From contig NZ_AEVS01000088.1 of NCBI RefSeq assembly GCF_000189255.1, positions 1 through 64,000 on the forward strand: a stretch of DNA of 64,000 nucleotides, read 5' to 3'. The DNA comes from Vibrio brasiliensis LMG 20546. GTDB taxonomy: Bacteria; Pseudomonadota; Gammaproteobacteria; Enterobacterales; Vibrionaceae. A program made the translations under genes and the position numbers. The notes under the pieces are model-generated. The model did no database searches, was not told the origin of the DNA, and saw only the letters and a list, made by a program, of their open reading frames with translations. This document shows positions 26,852 to 35,422 of the stretch, piece after piece; position 1 is the first letter of the stretch; each line of letters begins with the position of its first letter.

Positions 26852-27826
26852 TTAGGCATAACTGGCAGACCACTGTTCAAGAACAGCTTGGTAAGGCTTA
26901 ATGAAGTGCTCTTCGGCAAACTTCCCTTGTTTTACTGCTAGTCTGCTACGCTCTTCACGGTCATAAACAATTTGAGTTAATGAATGATCCGAATTTTTCA
27001 GGTTTGGTCGGTAGTGTTGTCCCGCAACGGCATTGGCGTTATAAATTTCTGGACGGTAGATCTTTTGAAAGGTTTCCATGGTGCTGATTGTACTGATTAG
27101 CTCGAGGTTAGAGTAATCGTTAAGCAGATCGCCAAAGAAATAGAATGCTAAAGGTGCAACACTGTTAGGTGGCATAAAGTAGCGAACCTGTAAGCCCATC
27201 TTCTGGAAATATTGTTCCGTCAAAGAAGATTCATTAGGCTGGTATTCATAACCTAAAATAGGGTGTTGATTCTCTGTTCTGTGGTAGGTCTTATTATCAG
27301 ACACGCTCAGGCAGATAACGGGTAACTTTTTAAAGTGTTGTTGATATTCCGCTGAGTTGACAAAATATTTGAACAACTTTCCGTGCAGTTCACCAAAGTT
27401 ATCTGGGATAGTGAATTGTGGTTTTCCTTTATTATGATCAAGAAGTAATACGCTAAAATCGTAATCACGTACGTATGAAGAAAAGTTATTTCCAACGATA
27501 CCTTCGATACGTTCATTGGTTTTATGGTCCACAATATTGGTCTTTAGTACTTCAATCGATGGGAATGCCTCAGCACCATTTTCAATATCCATGTCGACAG
27601 ATATGATCTCTAATTCAACTGAGTAACGGTCGCCTTTAGGGTTGTCCCAGTTTGCTAAGGCATTGAAGTTGTTATCGATCATCTTTAATGCGTTGCGTAA
27701 GTTTTCCTGGCGGCTTTCTCCTCGCGCCAGGTTAGCGAAGTTAGTGGTAATGCGCGTGCTGTTCGATGGCTGGTAATTTTCGTCGAGACTAATGCTTTTA
27801 ATCGTAAATGAAAAATCGTTATTCAT
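26852..27826 (-). CDS. mesX: MesX (DUF1852), accessory protein for MesD
   Basis: A 324-residue DUF1852 protein. Stretches such as NFANLARGESRQENLRNAL, WDNPKGDRYSVELEIISVD and the C-terminal YRPNLKNSDHSLTQIVYDRE are characteristic. Family members occur next to core-MetE genes and are needed for methionine synthesis by MesD, with a proposed oxygen-dependent role; the chemistry is not known. It is the first gene of a two-gene minus-strand operon with mesD. An imperfect dyad that could be a MetR site lies about 230 bp upstream. Confidence 0.88.
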   Translation of the reverse strand: MNNDFSFTIKSISLDENYQPSNSTRITTNFANLARGESRQENLRNALKMIDNNFNALANWDNPKGDRYSVELEIISVDMDIENGAEAFPSIEVLKTNIVDHKTNERIEGIVGNNFSSYVRDYDFSVLLLDHNKGKPQFTIPDNFGELHGKLFKYFVNSAEYQQHFKKLPVICLSVSDNKTYHRTENQHPILGYEYQPNESSLTEQYFQKMGLQVRYFMPPNSVAPLAFYFFGDLLNDYSNLELISTISTMETFQKIYRPEIYNANAVAGQHYRPNLKNSDHSLTQIVYDREERSRLAVKQGKFAEEHFIKPYQAVLEQWSASYA

Positions 27827-28052
27827 GATGATCTTGTTTCCTATTTCCTTAGGTGAAAGCAGGACTTAATCCTTTCTCTTTCTAGGCTTTCTGCTGTTCT
27901 TTTTTATTTTCCCAGTCACTAGGAATTACCGTGTTCTTCGACTAATTAGCAGTTGTAATAGTTCGAGCTGTAATTCCTACTAGAACCAAGAGCAGTGAAT
28001 CTTTTATAACGTTAATCACCTGAAAGATAACAATGGTTTTATTTCACAATCA

Positions 28053-28071
28053 ACATGAGAAATATTCATGT
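28053..28071. promoter_or_regulatory. Inverted repeat, possible MetR-type operator
   Basis: ACATGAGAAATATTCATGT has 6-bp arms (ACATGA / TCATGT) around a 7-base centre. The inner TGAGAAATATTCA differs at one base from the LysR/MetR pattern TGAA-N5-TTCA. It sits in the 342-bp gap between the divergent mesX and TauE genes, so either could be controlled. The MetR assignment is an inference. Confidence 0.4.
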
Positions 28072-28168
28072 TTCATAATTTCCTGACGAGTTATATTAAT
28101 GGACTTAAAGGAAAGATATAAATATATCGATAAGGGACTACACCCTAAAAACATAAGAGGAGAATGGA

Positions 28169-28978
28169 GTGAGTGAGTTGCTGTTGTTGGTTATTTACTG
28201 CGCGGTATTAGGTAGTGGCGTTGGCTTTTTAGCTGGCTTATTAGGTATTGGCGGAGGGTTAGTCATTGTACCGATACTGAGTATTATTTTGCTGCACTTT
28301 GGGATTCTACCTAGCGAGCAGGTGGTGATTGGCGCTATTGCTACATCGCTTGCATCAATCCTGTTTACTTCTACATCCTCGGCCATCGCTCACCATAAAA
28401 ATGGCAATGTACCGTGGAATCTTGCTCCCTGGATCATGACCGGTGTTGCACTGGGCGCATTAATCAGTGGTTTTATGGCAGCGCTTCTTCCAGAACAAGT
28501 CGTTCGCATAGTGTTTGCTGTAAGCGTAGTGTTGATTGCATTGAAGATGTTTTATAGCAGCAAAAGTAATGAGCCCACTCAACGTAAGATGCCAAATAGA
28601 GGTGTGTTAACGACACTCACTACTATTGTTGGAGGCCTGTCTGCCATGATAGGAATTGGTGGCGGTGCGCTGTTAGTGCCTCTGCTAACGTTTTTCTCGA
28701 TAGACATGAAAAAAGCGATTGGTTGCGCATCAGCTTGTGGAATTGTGATCGCACTGTTTGGCTCAATTGGTTACATCACTTCGGGCAGTGCCCACTTCGT
28801 CTTAGCGGATGGCTTTGCTGGCTTTGTTTATTTACCCGCTCTATTCGGTATTGTCAGTACTTCTTGGTTCACCGCTCCAATGGGTGCGAAAGCGACTCAG
28901 GTTCTACCTGTCTCGACAATCAAAAAGCTCTTCTCTGTGCTGCTACTGGCTATGGCAGGGAATATGGTTATCAATTGA
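28169..28978 (+). CDS. TauE/SafE family sulfite/anion exporter-like membrane protein
   Basis: A 269-residue integral membrane protein with about eight helices and the two inverted TauE/SafE repeats. The first (GSGVGFLAGLLGIGGGLVIVP) and second (LTTIVGGLSAMIGIGGGALLVP) GIGGG motifs are clear. The family moves sulfur-containing anions such as sulfite or sulfonates. Sitting opposite the methionine-synthesis operon makes a sulfur role attractive, but this is inference. The start is GTG 28169, preceded by AGAGGAGA. Confidence 0.9.
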   Translation: MSELLLLVIYCAVLGSGVGFLAGLLGIGGGLVIVPILSIILLHFGILPSEQVVIGAIATSLASILFTSTSSAIAHHKNGNVPWNLAPWIMTGVALGALISGFMAALLPEQVVRIVFAVSVVLIALKMFYSSKSNEPTQRKMPNRGVLTTLTTIVGGLSAMIGIGGGALLVPLLTFFSIDMKKAIGCASACGIVIALFGSIGYITSGSAHFVLADGFAGFVYLPALFGIVSTSWFTAPMGAKATQVLPVSTIKKLFSVLLLAMAGNMVIN

Positions 28979-29017
28979 TTCAGTATTGGGTCATTGAAAA
29001 CACCGTCAAAGCTTAAC

Positions 29018-29073
29018 GGGACAGACACTATAACCAGGGGCGCCTATAGGTTAACTGGCGGGTCTGTCCTTAT
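29018..29073. repeat. REP-like inverted pair of GGGACAGAC motifs
   Basis: GGGACAGACAC at 29018-29028 and the opposite-orientation GGGTCTGTCC ending near 29070 can pair as a long hairpin. It belongs to the same family as the repeats flanking the RAYT gene at 32.7-33.7 kb. Confidence 0.7.
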
Positions 29074-29096
29074 AAGGGCGGTTATATTTAAGTTAG

Positions 29097-29120
29097 AAAT
29101 CCAGAGTTGCCTCTGGATTT
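29097..29120. terminator. Bidirectional terminator between TauE and SnoaL-like genes
   Basis: A perfect 10-bp stem AAATCCAGAG / CTCTGGATTT with loop TTGC lies between two convergent genes. The following TCTTGTT is a weak T-tract. Confidence 0.6.
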
Positions 29121-29145
29121 CTTGTTAGCAGATTAAGTGCTTCGA

Positions 29146-29520
29146 TTAGCGTTCACCCTGAACTTCAAAATCATCATGAGCTAGTCTGGCGTGGCCGTCG
29201 CTCTCAACAACCCAGTGTTCTCGGTGCACAACACCAAAGGCTTTATTCATCGTCCACTTAGAGGTAAGAATATAGCTGTTCTCACCACACTGTTCCCAAT
29301 TTACATCGCTATAGGTTACGTCTTTAAACCCCTGGTCCATAATGTGTTGCCAAAAAGCCTGAATCGCTTCTCGACCTTCAAATGTACCAAATGGACGGGC
29401 GTGCATTGTGCAATTCTCACTATATTGCTCTGCGCATCCTTTTGCATCCTGTGCATTGAATGCCTTTTTCCAGTTCTCAATACCTTGTTGGCAAGCAGCT
29501 AATACATCACGTTGTGGCAT
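29146..29520 (-). CDS. SnoaL-like/NTF2-fold protein
   Basis: A 124-residue single-domain protein of the NTF2/SnoaL-like cone fold. Typical signs are WKKAFNAQDAKGCAEQYSENCTMHA at the N terminus, GREAIQAFWQHIMDQGF, and the late strands with WTMN and REHWVVE. Such proteins are small enzymes or binding proteins of varied function. It is divergent from a LysR regulator with a 107-bp intergenic region, so that regulator may control it. Confidence 0.85.
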   Translation of the reverse strand: MPQRDVLAACQQGIENWKKAFNAQDAKGCAEQYSENCTMHARPFGTFEGREAIQAFWQHIMDQGFKDVTYSDVNWEQCGENSYILTSKWTMNKAFGVVHREHWVVESDGHARLAHDDFEVQGER

Positions 29521-29627
29521 AACGTTCTCCTCAATTAATTTCGTAGCGTTTCGAGTGCTAGCTTACTTATATCAATTAACAAGAAAAACAGAGATAATAA
29601 AAAGCACTGTTTGATTAAAGAGAACAA

Positions 29628-30494
29628 TTGATGAGTCGGCTAAAGCAGATGTCTATTTTCGCCCATATTGTAGAGGAAGGTTCAGTTTCAGCAGCGGCGC
29701 TCAAGCTCGATCTCTCCAAATCAGTTGTAAGCCAACACCTTAAAAATCTGGAACAAGATCTGGGTCTGACCTTGATAAAAAGGACGACTAGAAGGCAGAC
29801 GTTAACGGCGACAGGCGAAGCCTTTTATCACAACTGTAAAGAGATTAACTCTATTGCCAACTTAGCGTGGGAACAGGCTCAGAATGCTCATATTGAGCCC
29901 AAAGGACGGATGCGTATCACCGCGCCAAATGCGCTCATGGAGATCCTTGTGACCCCGGTGGTAGCAGATTTAATGAGGCAGTACCCAAAGCTTAAACCTG
30001 AGCTAATTAGTGATGATAAGCCGCTAAACCTAATGGAGCATGATGTCGATCTGGCGATTAGGGTAGGGCGTTCGAAAAATAGTAACCTTAAGCAAAAACG
30101 GATTGGTGAGTTCAGGGACGTTTTATGCGGTGTTCCAGAGTTGCTGGCCGGAGGATTTTATGATGTGCCATATATCGCGAACCATTGGCAAGGTAAGTTC
30201 GTTCGACATGAGTTTGAGTCAAAGAGTGGCGAAACTAAGGTTTATGAGAAACAGGCTGACTGCATCACCAACTCTTTTCACAGCTGTTTGGCTCTGATTC
30301 GATCTGGTGCAGGTATTGGAATCATTCCTGATTTTTGCTTCTCGCAGATTGAGCCAGAGGTTGTCTCTCTAATGCCTGATATGACGTTACCTGAGAATCC
30401 GGTCTATGCGCTAAATCCGTTTAGTAGCAACACCCCACTGTCTGTACAACTATGCATTAAGGCTCTTGAACAACGATTAAGAAATGATTTTTAA
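29628..30494 (+). CDS. LysR family transcriptional regulator
   Basis: A 288-residue LysR-type regulator. The N-terminal winged helix (about residues 1-60) includes VSAAALKLDLSKSVVSQHLKNLEQDLG and RTTRRQTLTATGEAFYHNC. The effector domain follows from about 90 with the periplasmic-binding-protein fold. It belongs to the CrgA/AaeR-like group that reads TxTGExxY. It is divergently transcribed from the SnoaL-like gene, its likely target; the effector is unknown. Confidence 0.92.
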   Translation: MMSRLKQMSIFAHIVEEGSVSAAALKLDLSKSVVSQHLKNLEQDLGLTLIKRTTRRQTLTATGEAFYHNCKEINSIANLAWEQAQNAHIEPKGRMRITAPNALMEILVTPVVADLMRQYPKLKPELISDDKPLNLMEHDVDLAIRVGRSKNSNLKQKRIGEFRDVLCGVPELLAGGFYDVPYIANHWQGKFVRHEFESKSGETKVYEKQADCITNSFHSCLALIRSGAGIGIIPDFCFSQIEPEVVSLMPDMTLPENPVYALNPFSSNTPLSVQLCIKALEQRLRNDF

Positions 30495-30540
30495 CTCGTG
30501 GCTAGTCGTGAAGTGAACATACCATCTAAGCGAGGTTTAG

Positions 30541-30551
30541 GGTGTCTGTCC
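30541..30551 (-). repeat. REP-like GGTGTCTGTCC motif
   Basis: An 11-bp copy of the dispersed motif, in the orientation opposite to GGACAGACACC, lies 47 bp after the LysR stop. Confidence 0.7.
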
Positions 30552-30682
30552 TTATAAAAAGAGTGAGCTCGTAAACTCATTTCTGCCCCGCCAGTGTTCT
30601 GGTTGATTCAATATAGCTAACATCCTCGCGCTAAATAGCATAAGATACACGGCCTTTACCTAGCACTGAGCTACACATCGTA

Positions 30683-31933
30683 ATGACAGATAAAACACCG
30701 CAAGCAACATTTGCCGACCTTGGTCTGCTGCCAACCTTAGTTGAGCGACTAGAAGAGCTAGAATATAGCCAACCGACACCTATTCAATCTTATGCTATTC
30801 CTCATGTACTTGATGGAAGAGATATTGTCGGTGGCGCTAACACAGGCTCAGGTAAAACCGCTGCGTTTTCGTTGCCAATTCTGCAAAAGATTCTTCAGCA
30901 AGATGCTTCAGATAATCGTCGTGGCAATTATGTATCTCACCTGATTTTGGTTCCTACTCGTGAGTTGGCATCACAGGTGGCGTACAACGTTAAATCCTAC
31001 TCCTATCATCTGAGAGATAAGGTTAAAACGGTTGCAGTGTTTGGTGGAGTATCGGTGAATCCTCAAATGCTCGCACTGCGTGGTGGTAGCGACATTGTTG
31101 TGGCTACGCCGGGTCGATTGCTCGATCTGGTTTCAAGTAACGCAATCAAGCTGGACCAAGTAAAAACGCTTGTTCTTGATGAAGCTGACCGTATGTTAAG
31201 CCTCGGATTTACTGACGAACTGAACAAGATCCTTGAACTGTTGCCTGAGAAGAAACAGACGCTGCTATTTTCCGCGACTTTCCCTGATAAAGTGACGACG
31301 TTAGCTCAGCATTTACTGCGCGAACCGGTTGAGGTTCAACTACAGAGTGCTGAAGCCAGTACTTTGGTACAGCGCGTATTTAGCGTAAATAAAGGTGAAA
31401 AAACAGCAGTACTAGCGCACCTAATCAAACAGCATCAATGGCGCCAGACGTTGATTTTTGTTAATGCTAAGAATGCTTGTAACCACCTGGCTCAAAAACT
31501 GTCAAAACGTGGTATCACTGCCGAGGTTTTCCATGGTGATAAGGGGCAAGGCGCCCGTACTCGCGTTCTTGAAGGCTTCAAGAGTGGCGAGATTCAAGTT
31601 CTGATTGCTACTGATATCGCCGCACGTGGTCTTGATATAGAAAAACTACCGGTGGTTATCAACTTCGATCTTCCACGTAGCCCTGCTGATTATATGCACC
31701 GAATCGGGCGAAGTGGTCGTGCAGGCGAAGTGGGCTTGGGACTATCTCTTATTGATTACGATGACTACCACCATTTCAAAGTGATAGAAAAGAAAAACAA
31801 GTTCCAACTTGAACGTGAGCAGGTAGCGGGTTTTGAAGTGGAAGACGACCAAAGCGAAGCTTACTTTTTACCGATGAAACCACGTGCGAAGCCAGCAGGA
31901 ACAGGTAAAAAGAAGAAAAAGCGCAATCAGTAG
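30683..31933 (+). CDS. DEAD-box ATP-dependent RNA helicase, RhlE-like
   Basis: A 416-residue RNA helicase. All core motifs are visible: the Q motif (FADLGLLPTLVERL ... PTPIQ), motif I ANTGSGKT, Ia PTRELASQ, II DEAD (VLDEADRMLSLGF), III SAT (LLFSATFP), IV LIFVNAKN, V ATDIAARGLDIE and VI HRIGRSGRAG. A short basic tail (GTGKKKKKRNQ) probably binds RNA. The compact form fits the RhlE group acting in ribosome assembly or mRNA turnover. It ends before a strong bidirectional terminator. Confidence 0.93.
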   Translation: MTDKTPQATFADLGLLPTLVERLEELEYSQPTPIQSYAIPHVLDGRDIVGGANTGSGKTAAFSLPILQKILQQDASDNRRGNYVSHLILVPTRELASQVAYNVKSYSYHLRDKVKTVAVFGGVSVNPQMLALRGGSDIVVATPGRLLDLVSSNAIKLDQVKTLVLDEADRMLSLGFTDELNKILELLPEKKQTLLFSATFPDKVTTLAQHLLREPVEVQLQSAEASTLVQRVFSVNKGEKTAVLAHLIKQHQWRQTLIFVNAKNACNHLAQKLSKRGITAEVFHGDKGQGARTRVLEGFKSGEIQVLIATDIAARGLDIEKLPVVINFDLPRSPADYMHRIGRSGRAGEVGLGLSLIDYDDYHHFKVIEKKNKFQLEREQVAGFEVEDDQSEAYFLPMKPRAKPAGTGKKKKKRNQ

Positions 31934-32005
31934 GATAGGTAATTCAGTCGCTTGTCCAATTGCAGATTGAGCTAGCCAGTTTCCGCATTTGCTGTAATGA
32001 GAAAT

Positions 32006-32044
32006 AGAGCCTCACTTGATAAGTTAAGTGAGGCTCTTTCTTTT
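32006..32044. terminator. Bidirectional terminator between helicase and VF530 gene
   Basis: A 12-bp stem AGAGCCTCACTT / AAGTGAGGCTCT with an 8-nt loop is followed by TTCTTTTC. It separates two convergent genes. Confidence 0.8.
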
Positions 32045-32057
32045 CTAAGGTGTTGTA

Positions 32058-32489
32058 TTAACGACGGTTTGGACGACCGCGAGGTGAGCGCTTTTTAAAG
32101 GCAGATGCGGCTTTAGCTTGTGACTTCAGAATCGAATCAACCGTCAGCGGCATAGGTTCTTTAGGCTCAAGCCCATGAGGGAAAGTCCGAGCTCTTGGCG
32201 GTAAATCGTATTCTTCCGCACTAGCTCGTGGCATGCGCTTAAAGCGATAAAGATAAAAGTTCTCTAACTTTTCTCGCGCCCAATCCGTTTTCTTTAAATA
32301 CTTCACACTACTCGCAATCGAAGGCTTAGTGTTAAAGCAGTTAAAGCGCATTGCTGTATCTAGAATGTCCCAGCCATAAAAGTCCACCAACTCTTGCAAC
32401 ATGGTTTCAAGCTTTAGCCCGTGCAGTGGGTTGTTACGTTGCAGTTCGATTCTTTCTTCGTCAGTCATAATTCTAGGTTTCTCGGTCAT
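32058..32489 (-). CDS. VF530 (DUF2132) family DNA-binding protein
   Basis: A 143-residue protein. The VF530 domain is at residues about 8-75: NPLHGLKLETMLQELVDFYGWDIL, then RFNCFNTKPSIASSVKYLKKTDWAREKLE. The C-terminal part is basic and ends KKRSPRGRPNRR. Family members are small double-helical proteins thought to bind DNA; the role is unknown. The ATG at 32489 is chosen because the longer in-frame extension runs through a REP-like repeat and would be non-conserved. Confidence 0.88.
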   Translation of the reverse strand: MTEKPRIMTDEERIELQRNNPLHGLKLETMLQELVDFYGWDILDTAMRFNCFNTKPSIASSVKYLKKTDWAREKLENFYLYRFKRMPRASAEEYDLPPRARTFPHGLEPKEPMPLTVDSILKSQAKAASAFKKRSPRGRPNRR

Positions 32490-32538
32490 CAATGGGCGGA
32501 GTTTAGCAGAGTATAGAGTGCAGAGGTATCTCTTAAAA

Positions 32539-32549
32539 GGACAGACACC
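32539..32549 (+). repeat. REP-like GGACAGACACC motif
   Basis: A copy of the dispersed motif on the left side of the RAYT gene, inverted relative to the copies on its right side (33827-33874). Confidence 0.75.
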
Positions 32550-32743
32550 ATAAGCCAACATGTAAGGTCTGATAAGCTGTTGGAGCCAAGCTCCCTATTA
32601 GGTAACTGAGCTATAAGAAGATTTACTATTAATACTGGTTAGATCTTACAACTTTTTGTAGGGCAGGGCTTATAAAAAGATTTGGTAAGATAGATACTCG
32701 TTAAGAGCACAATACCTTTGGAAGCGGTTCGCAAATTGACTGT

Positions 32744-33706
32744 TTAGTTGTCCAACCGAAGAAGATTGAGTCTCTTTCGGCTTAACATCCGTTTGGCATG
32801 AATGACATTCTGACTGCAGCCCACAGCGGTAATTCGTTGTCGTTCAAGTTTTGTACAAGCTTCAAGCCATTTGAGCTGGTTGATATTGAGACGTTGTAAT
32901 ATGGGTGGGGTGCTTTCGGCCAAGCAGGCTTTATCCTCACGATATAAACGAGCACTCCAATCGACTAACTCGATATAATCCATAAGACGATATGGGATCC
33001 CATCAACTCGCTCATTCGTTGCGACCCCAATAAATGGATGAAGGCAAGGGGCAGGCTCTTGCTGCTTGTTTAATGCTTCTAGTCGAGCCTGAATGGATGT
33101 GTAGTCGGAGGTTTCTGGGGTCTTAGCTTCGCCCGCTCTTAATGGGTTTAAGTCTACATAAGTCATGGCAGCCAGAAGTGCGTTTTCATCAAGCAGCGCC
33201 TGACTTTTAAAACGGCTTTCCCAAAAGTGGCCTTTGCAATCATCCTCCTTGTTGGCTTGGCAAGCGATGTCAAAGTTGAGCTCTTTCATAAACCAACTCA
33301 GGTTCCACAAACGTTGACGCCACGATTCTATAATTGCTGCGCACACTTCCATTTCCGCTTTGCTGGTGAGCTGACCATTAAGCCAACGAGAGACTAAAGC
33401 GGGCATCTTATGCTCTTGCTGCCAACGCTCAACAACTTCGTAATCCGATAATTTTTGCGCTTTAGCTCGATTGATATGAACCACCAGATGGTAGTGATTA
33501 CTCATAATAGCGTAGGCACAAATGTCTATGCAGTATATCTGTGAGAGCGTCGTAATTTTGCGTTCAACCCAAGCTCGTCGGTGCTGATAACTTTTATTGG
33601 TAAGTGGATCTTCACCACATAGAAAGCTGCGCCTGACACAACGAGAGACGCAGTGGTAGTAAGGAGTTGCATCAACGGATACTTGTTGCTTTCTTGCTAT
33701 CGTCAT
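32744..33706 (-). CDS. REP-associated tyrosine transposase (RAYT, Y1_Tnp)
   Basis: A 320-residue single-strand-DNA transposase-like protein of the IS200/IS605 (HUH, Y1) superfamily. The HUH motif is in MSNHYHLVVH. The later YVDLNPLRAGEA is typical of RAYTs and includes the region after the catalytic tyrosine, with GHFWESRFKSQALLDE upstream. RAYTs are single-copy, domesticated genes linked to spread of REP palindromes. Here the gene is bracketed by inverted copies of a GGACAGACACC motif that also occurs in at least six other gaps of the window, so those are its probable cognate repeats. Confidence 0.9.
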   Translation of the reverse strand: MTIARKQQVSVDATPYYHCVSRCVRRSFLCGEDPLTNKSYQHRRAWVERKITTLSQIYCIDICAYAIMSNHYHLVVHINRAKAQKLSDYEVVERWQQEHKMPALVSRWLNGQLTSKAEMEVCAAIIESWRQRLWNLSWFMKELNFDIACQANKEDDCKGHFWESRFKSQALLDENALLAAMTYVDLNPLRAGEAKTPETSDYTSIQARLEALNKQQEPAPCLHPFIGVATNERVDGIPYRLMDYIELVDWSARLYREDKACLAESTPPILQRLNINQLKWLEACTKLERQRITAVGCSQNVIHAKRMLSRKRLNLLRLDN

Positions 33707-33826
33707 CTCAAATCTCGTTGGTGATCAGGTATTCATCCAAGTTAGGGAAGTGATGACAACACAGCAACCCATGATGCGGTGACTTTTGGTAGAGGTATCA
33801 ACATCTCATCCTAATTTCATTCTTTG

Positions 33827-33874
33827 AGGTGTCTGTCCCTTTTAGAGTCTTTTAGAGTCAGAGGTGCCTGTCCC
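33827..33874 (-). repeat. Two REP-like motifs right of the RAYT gene
   Basis: AGGTGTCTGTCCC (33827-33839) and AGGTGCCTGTCCC (33862-33874) lie 22 bp apart upstream of the RAYT start, in the same orientation as each other and inverted relative to the copy at 32539. Confidence 0.8.
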
Positions 33875-33999
33875 TATTAGAGAGGTTTGGCGCTACCTTC
33901 TCAATCTTTTATATGAAGGTTTGTTTAAACCTTTACGTCAACTAATTTGGTGGTTGAACAAACCAGCCTCCACCAACGCCTCATATTGTGTCGATATCT

Positions 34000-34015
34000 A
34001 CTTGTCTAGATAAGT
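34000..34015. promoter_or_regulatory. 16-bp palindrome, candidate PhnF operator
   Basis: ACTTGTCTAGATAAGT is palindromic at all but one symmetric pair and lies about 185 bp upstream of phnF, a GntR/HutC-family repressor gene. Such repressors bind short palindromes in their own promoters. A related core (ATCTGTCTAGCACATT, 43015-43030) occurs upstream of phnC. The assignment is an inference. Confidence 0.5.
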
Positions 34016-34197
34016 ATCTCGTTCACTCACGATGACTTATTTTTGAAACCCTTTTGACACCCCTTGTTCATATAACCTCGGCAAAGTTGTTGCTGTTCCA
34101 AGGCCGATAAATACGGAAATAACCGGATATCTGCCTTCTTAAAAGCTGGCTGTAAGCACCTTTAGTGACTGTATAGCCATTGATGCTTGGAGGGGTT

Positions 34198-34893
34198 ATG
34201 CCCGTTTATTTAGACATAGCAACAAAACTGGATCGAGAGGTTCGAGAGCAATATTCAGTGGGGGAATTTCTGCCATCAGAAAGCTCACTTGCTGAACGCT
34301 TTGCAGTTAATCGTCACACCCTAAGACGTGCGATTGACGAGTTAGTGAACACTGGGCTTATCCAGCGTCATCAAGGCAAGGGTAATCGAGTGATGAATCA
34401 GCCAGACGAGTATCTTGTGAATGCAGACGCAAAGTTCACCAAGAATCTGATTGAACAAGGCGCAAGACCGCGATGTGAGGTGATCCAGAGCCGAATCATC
34501 GTAGCGCCATCCCAGATCGCCGTGGAGCTGAATATCGCTCAAGGCGCCAAAATCATTCATCTGCGTACCTTGCGGAAGACCGAAATTTCACCGCGGACGG
34601 TTATCGACCATTACCTCGTGGATCCTGGCTGGTGGAGCATCATCAAGAACTATAGCCATGGCTCTTTACATGAGTTTATGAAGCGCGGACTCGGCATTGA
34701 ACTGGAACGTAAACGAACCCGTGTTGGGGCGAAAGAGCCAACCAATGAGGAGTGTTCGCTGCTCGATATCGATAAGCACACCCCGATCCTCACGATTAAA
34801 ACCCACAACATTATCAAAGGAACGGACAGGGTGGCGGAATTTTCCTACTCCCATAGTCGTTCAGACACCACTGAAATCGTCATGGAGCATTAA
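34198..34893 (+). CDS. phnF: PhnF, GntR/HutC-family phosphonate regulator
   Basis: About 231 residues. An N-terminal GntR winged helix (GEFLPSESSLAERFAVNRHTLR, RAIDELVNTGLIQRHQGKGNRV) is followed by a UTRA effector domain (from about residue 85; PHTVIDHYL-like region and C-terminal RVAEFSYSHSRSDTTEI). It heads the C-P lyase operon, the usual place of PhnF, and probably represses phn genes. The ATG at 34198 is preferred because GGAGG lies seven bases upstream; an in-frame upstream ATG at 34180 lacks this. It directly abuts phnG (TAAATG). Confidence 0.93.
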   Translation: MPVYLDIATKLDREVREQYSVGEFLPSESSLAERFAVNRHTLRRAIDELVNTGLIQRHQGKGNRVMNQPDEYLVNADAKFTKNLIEQGARPRCEVIQSRIIVAPSQIAVELNIAQGAKIIHLRTLRKTEISPRTVIDHYLVDPGWWSIIKNYSHGSLHEFMKRGLGIELERKRTRVGAKEPTNEECSLLDIDKHTPILTIKTHNIIKGTDRVAEFSYSHSRSDTTEIVMEH

Positions 34894-35340
34894 ATGACAG
34901 ACGTGACCCAAAGATCTTATTGGATCTCTACTTTGGCCCAGAGCGAATACGCGCAGATCGTCGAGCACTGGAAAGCGACTGAGCTAGAGCCGAGTTATCA
35001 AGTTATTCGTCAGCCAGAAATTGGCTTAGCACAGGTTCGTGCCCGAATGGGCAGTACAGGCAACCCCTTCAACATGGGGGACGTCACTATTACTCGTGCT
35101 GCCATCAAACTAGACACAGGTGAGATGGGCTACAGCTACCTGTGTGGTCGTAACAAGCCACACGCAGAACTGGCCGCTGTCATCGATGGCGTGTTGCAAA
35201 GTGGCGTTCATCAAGAAGCCCTAATGCAGCAAATCATTGAGCCTTTAGCGGCATTGAAGTTTGAACGTGACCAACAAAGAGCCAAAGAGGTGGCGACCAG
35301 TAAAGTGGACTTCTTCACCCTTGTTCGTGGCGAAGACTGA
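34894..35340 (+). CDS. phnG: PhnG, C-P lyase core subunit
   Basis: A 148-residue subunit of the carbon-phosphorus lyase core complex (PhnGHIJ). The motif ARMGSTGNPFNMGDVTITRAAI and the GYSYLCGRNKPHAELAAVIDG stretch are diagnostic. With PhnH, PhnI and PhnL it attaches the phosphonate to ribose of ATP, releasing adenine. It begins directly after the phnF stop and is part of one plus-strand operon. Confidence 0.95.
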   Translation: MTDVTQRSYWISTLAQSEYAQIVEHWKATELEPSYQVIRQPEIGLAQVRARMGSTGNPFNMGDVTITRAAIKLDTGEMGYSYLCGRNKPHAELAAVIDGVLQSGVHQEALMQQIIEPLAALKFERDQQRAKEVATSKVDFFTLVRGED

Positions 35341-35422
35341 ATGACACCGTCAGGTGCAGTTCAAACTGAGTAGATTTCGAAGGACAAATGCTGGCACAGC
35401 GCTAGCTCTATGGAATATCAAG

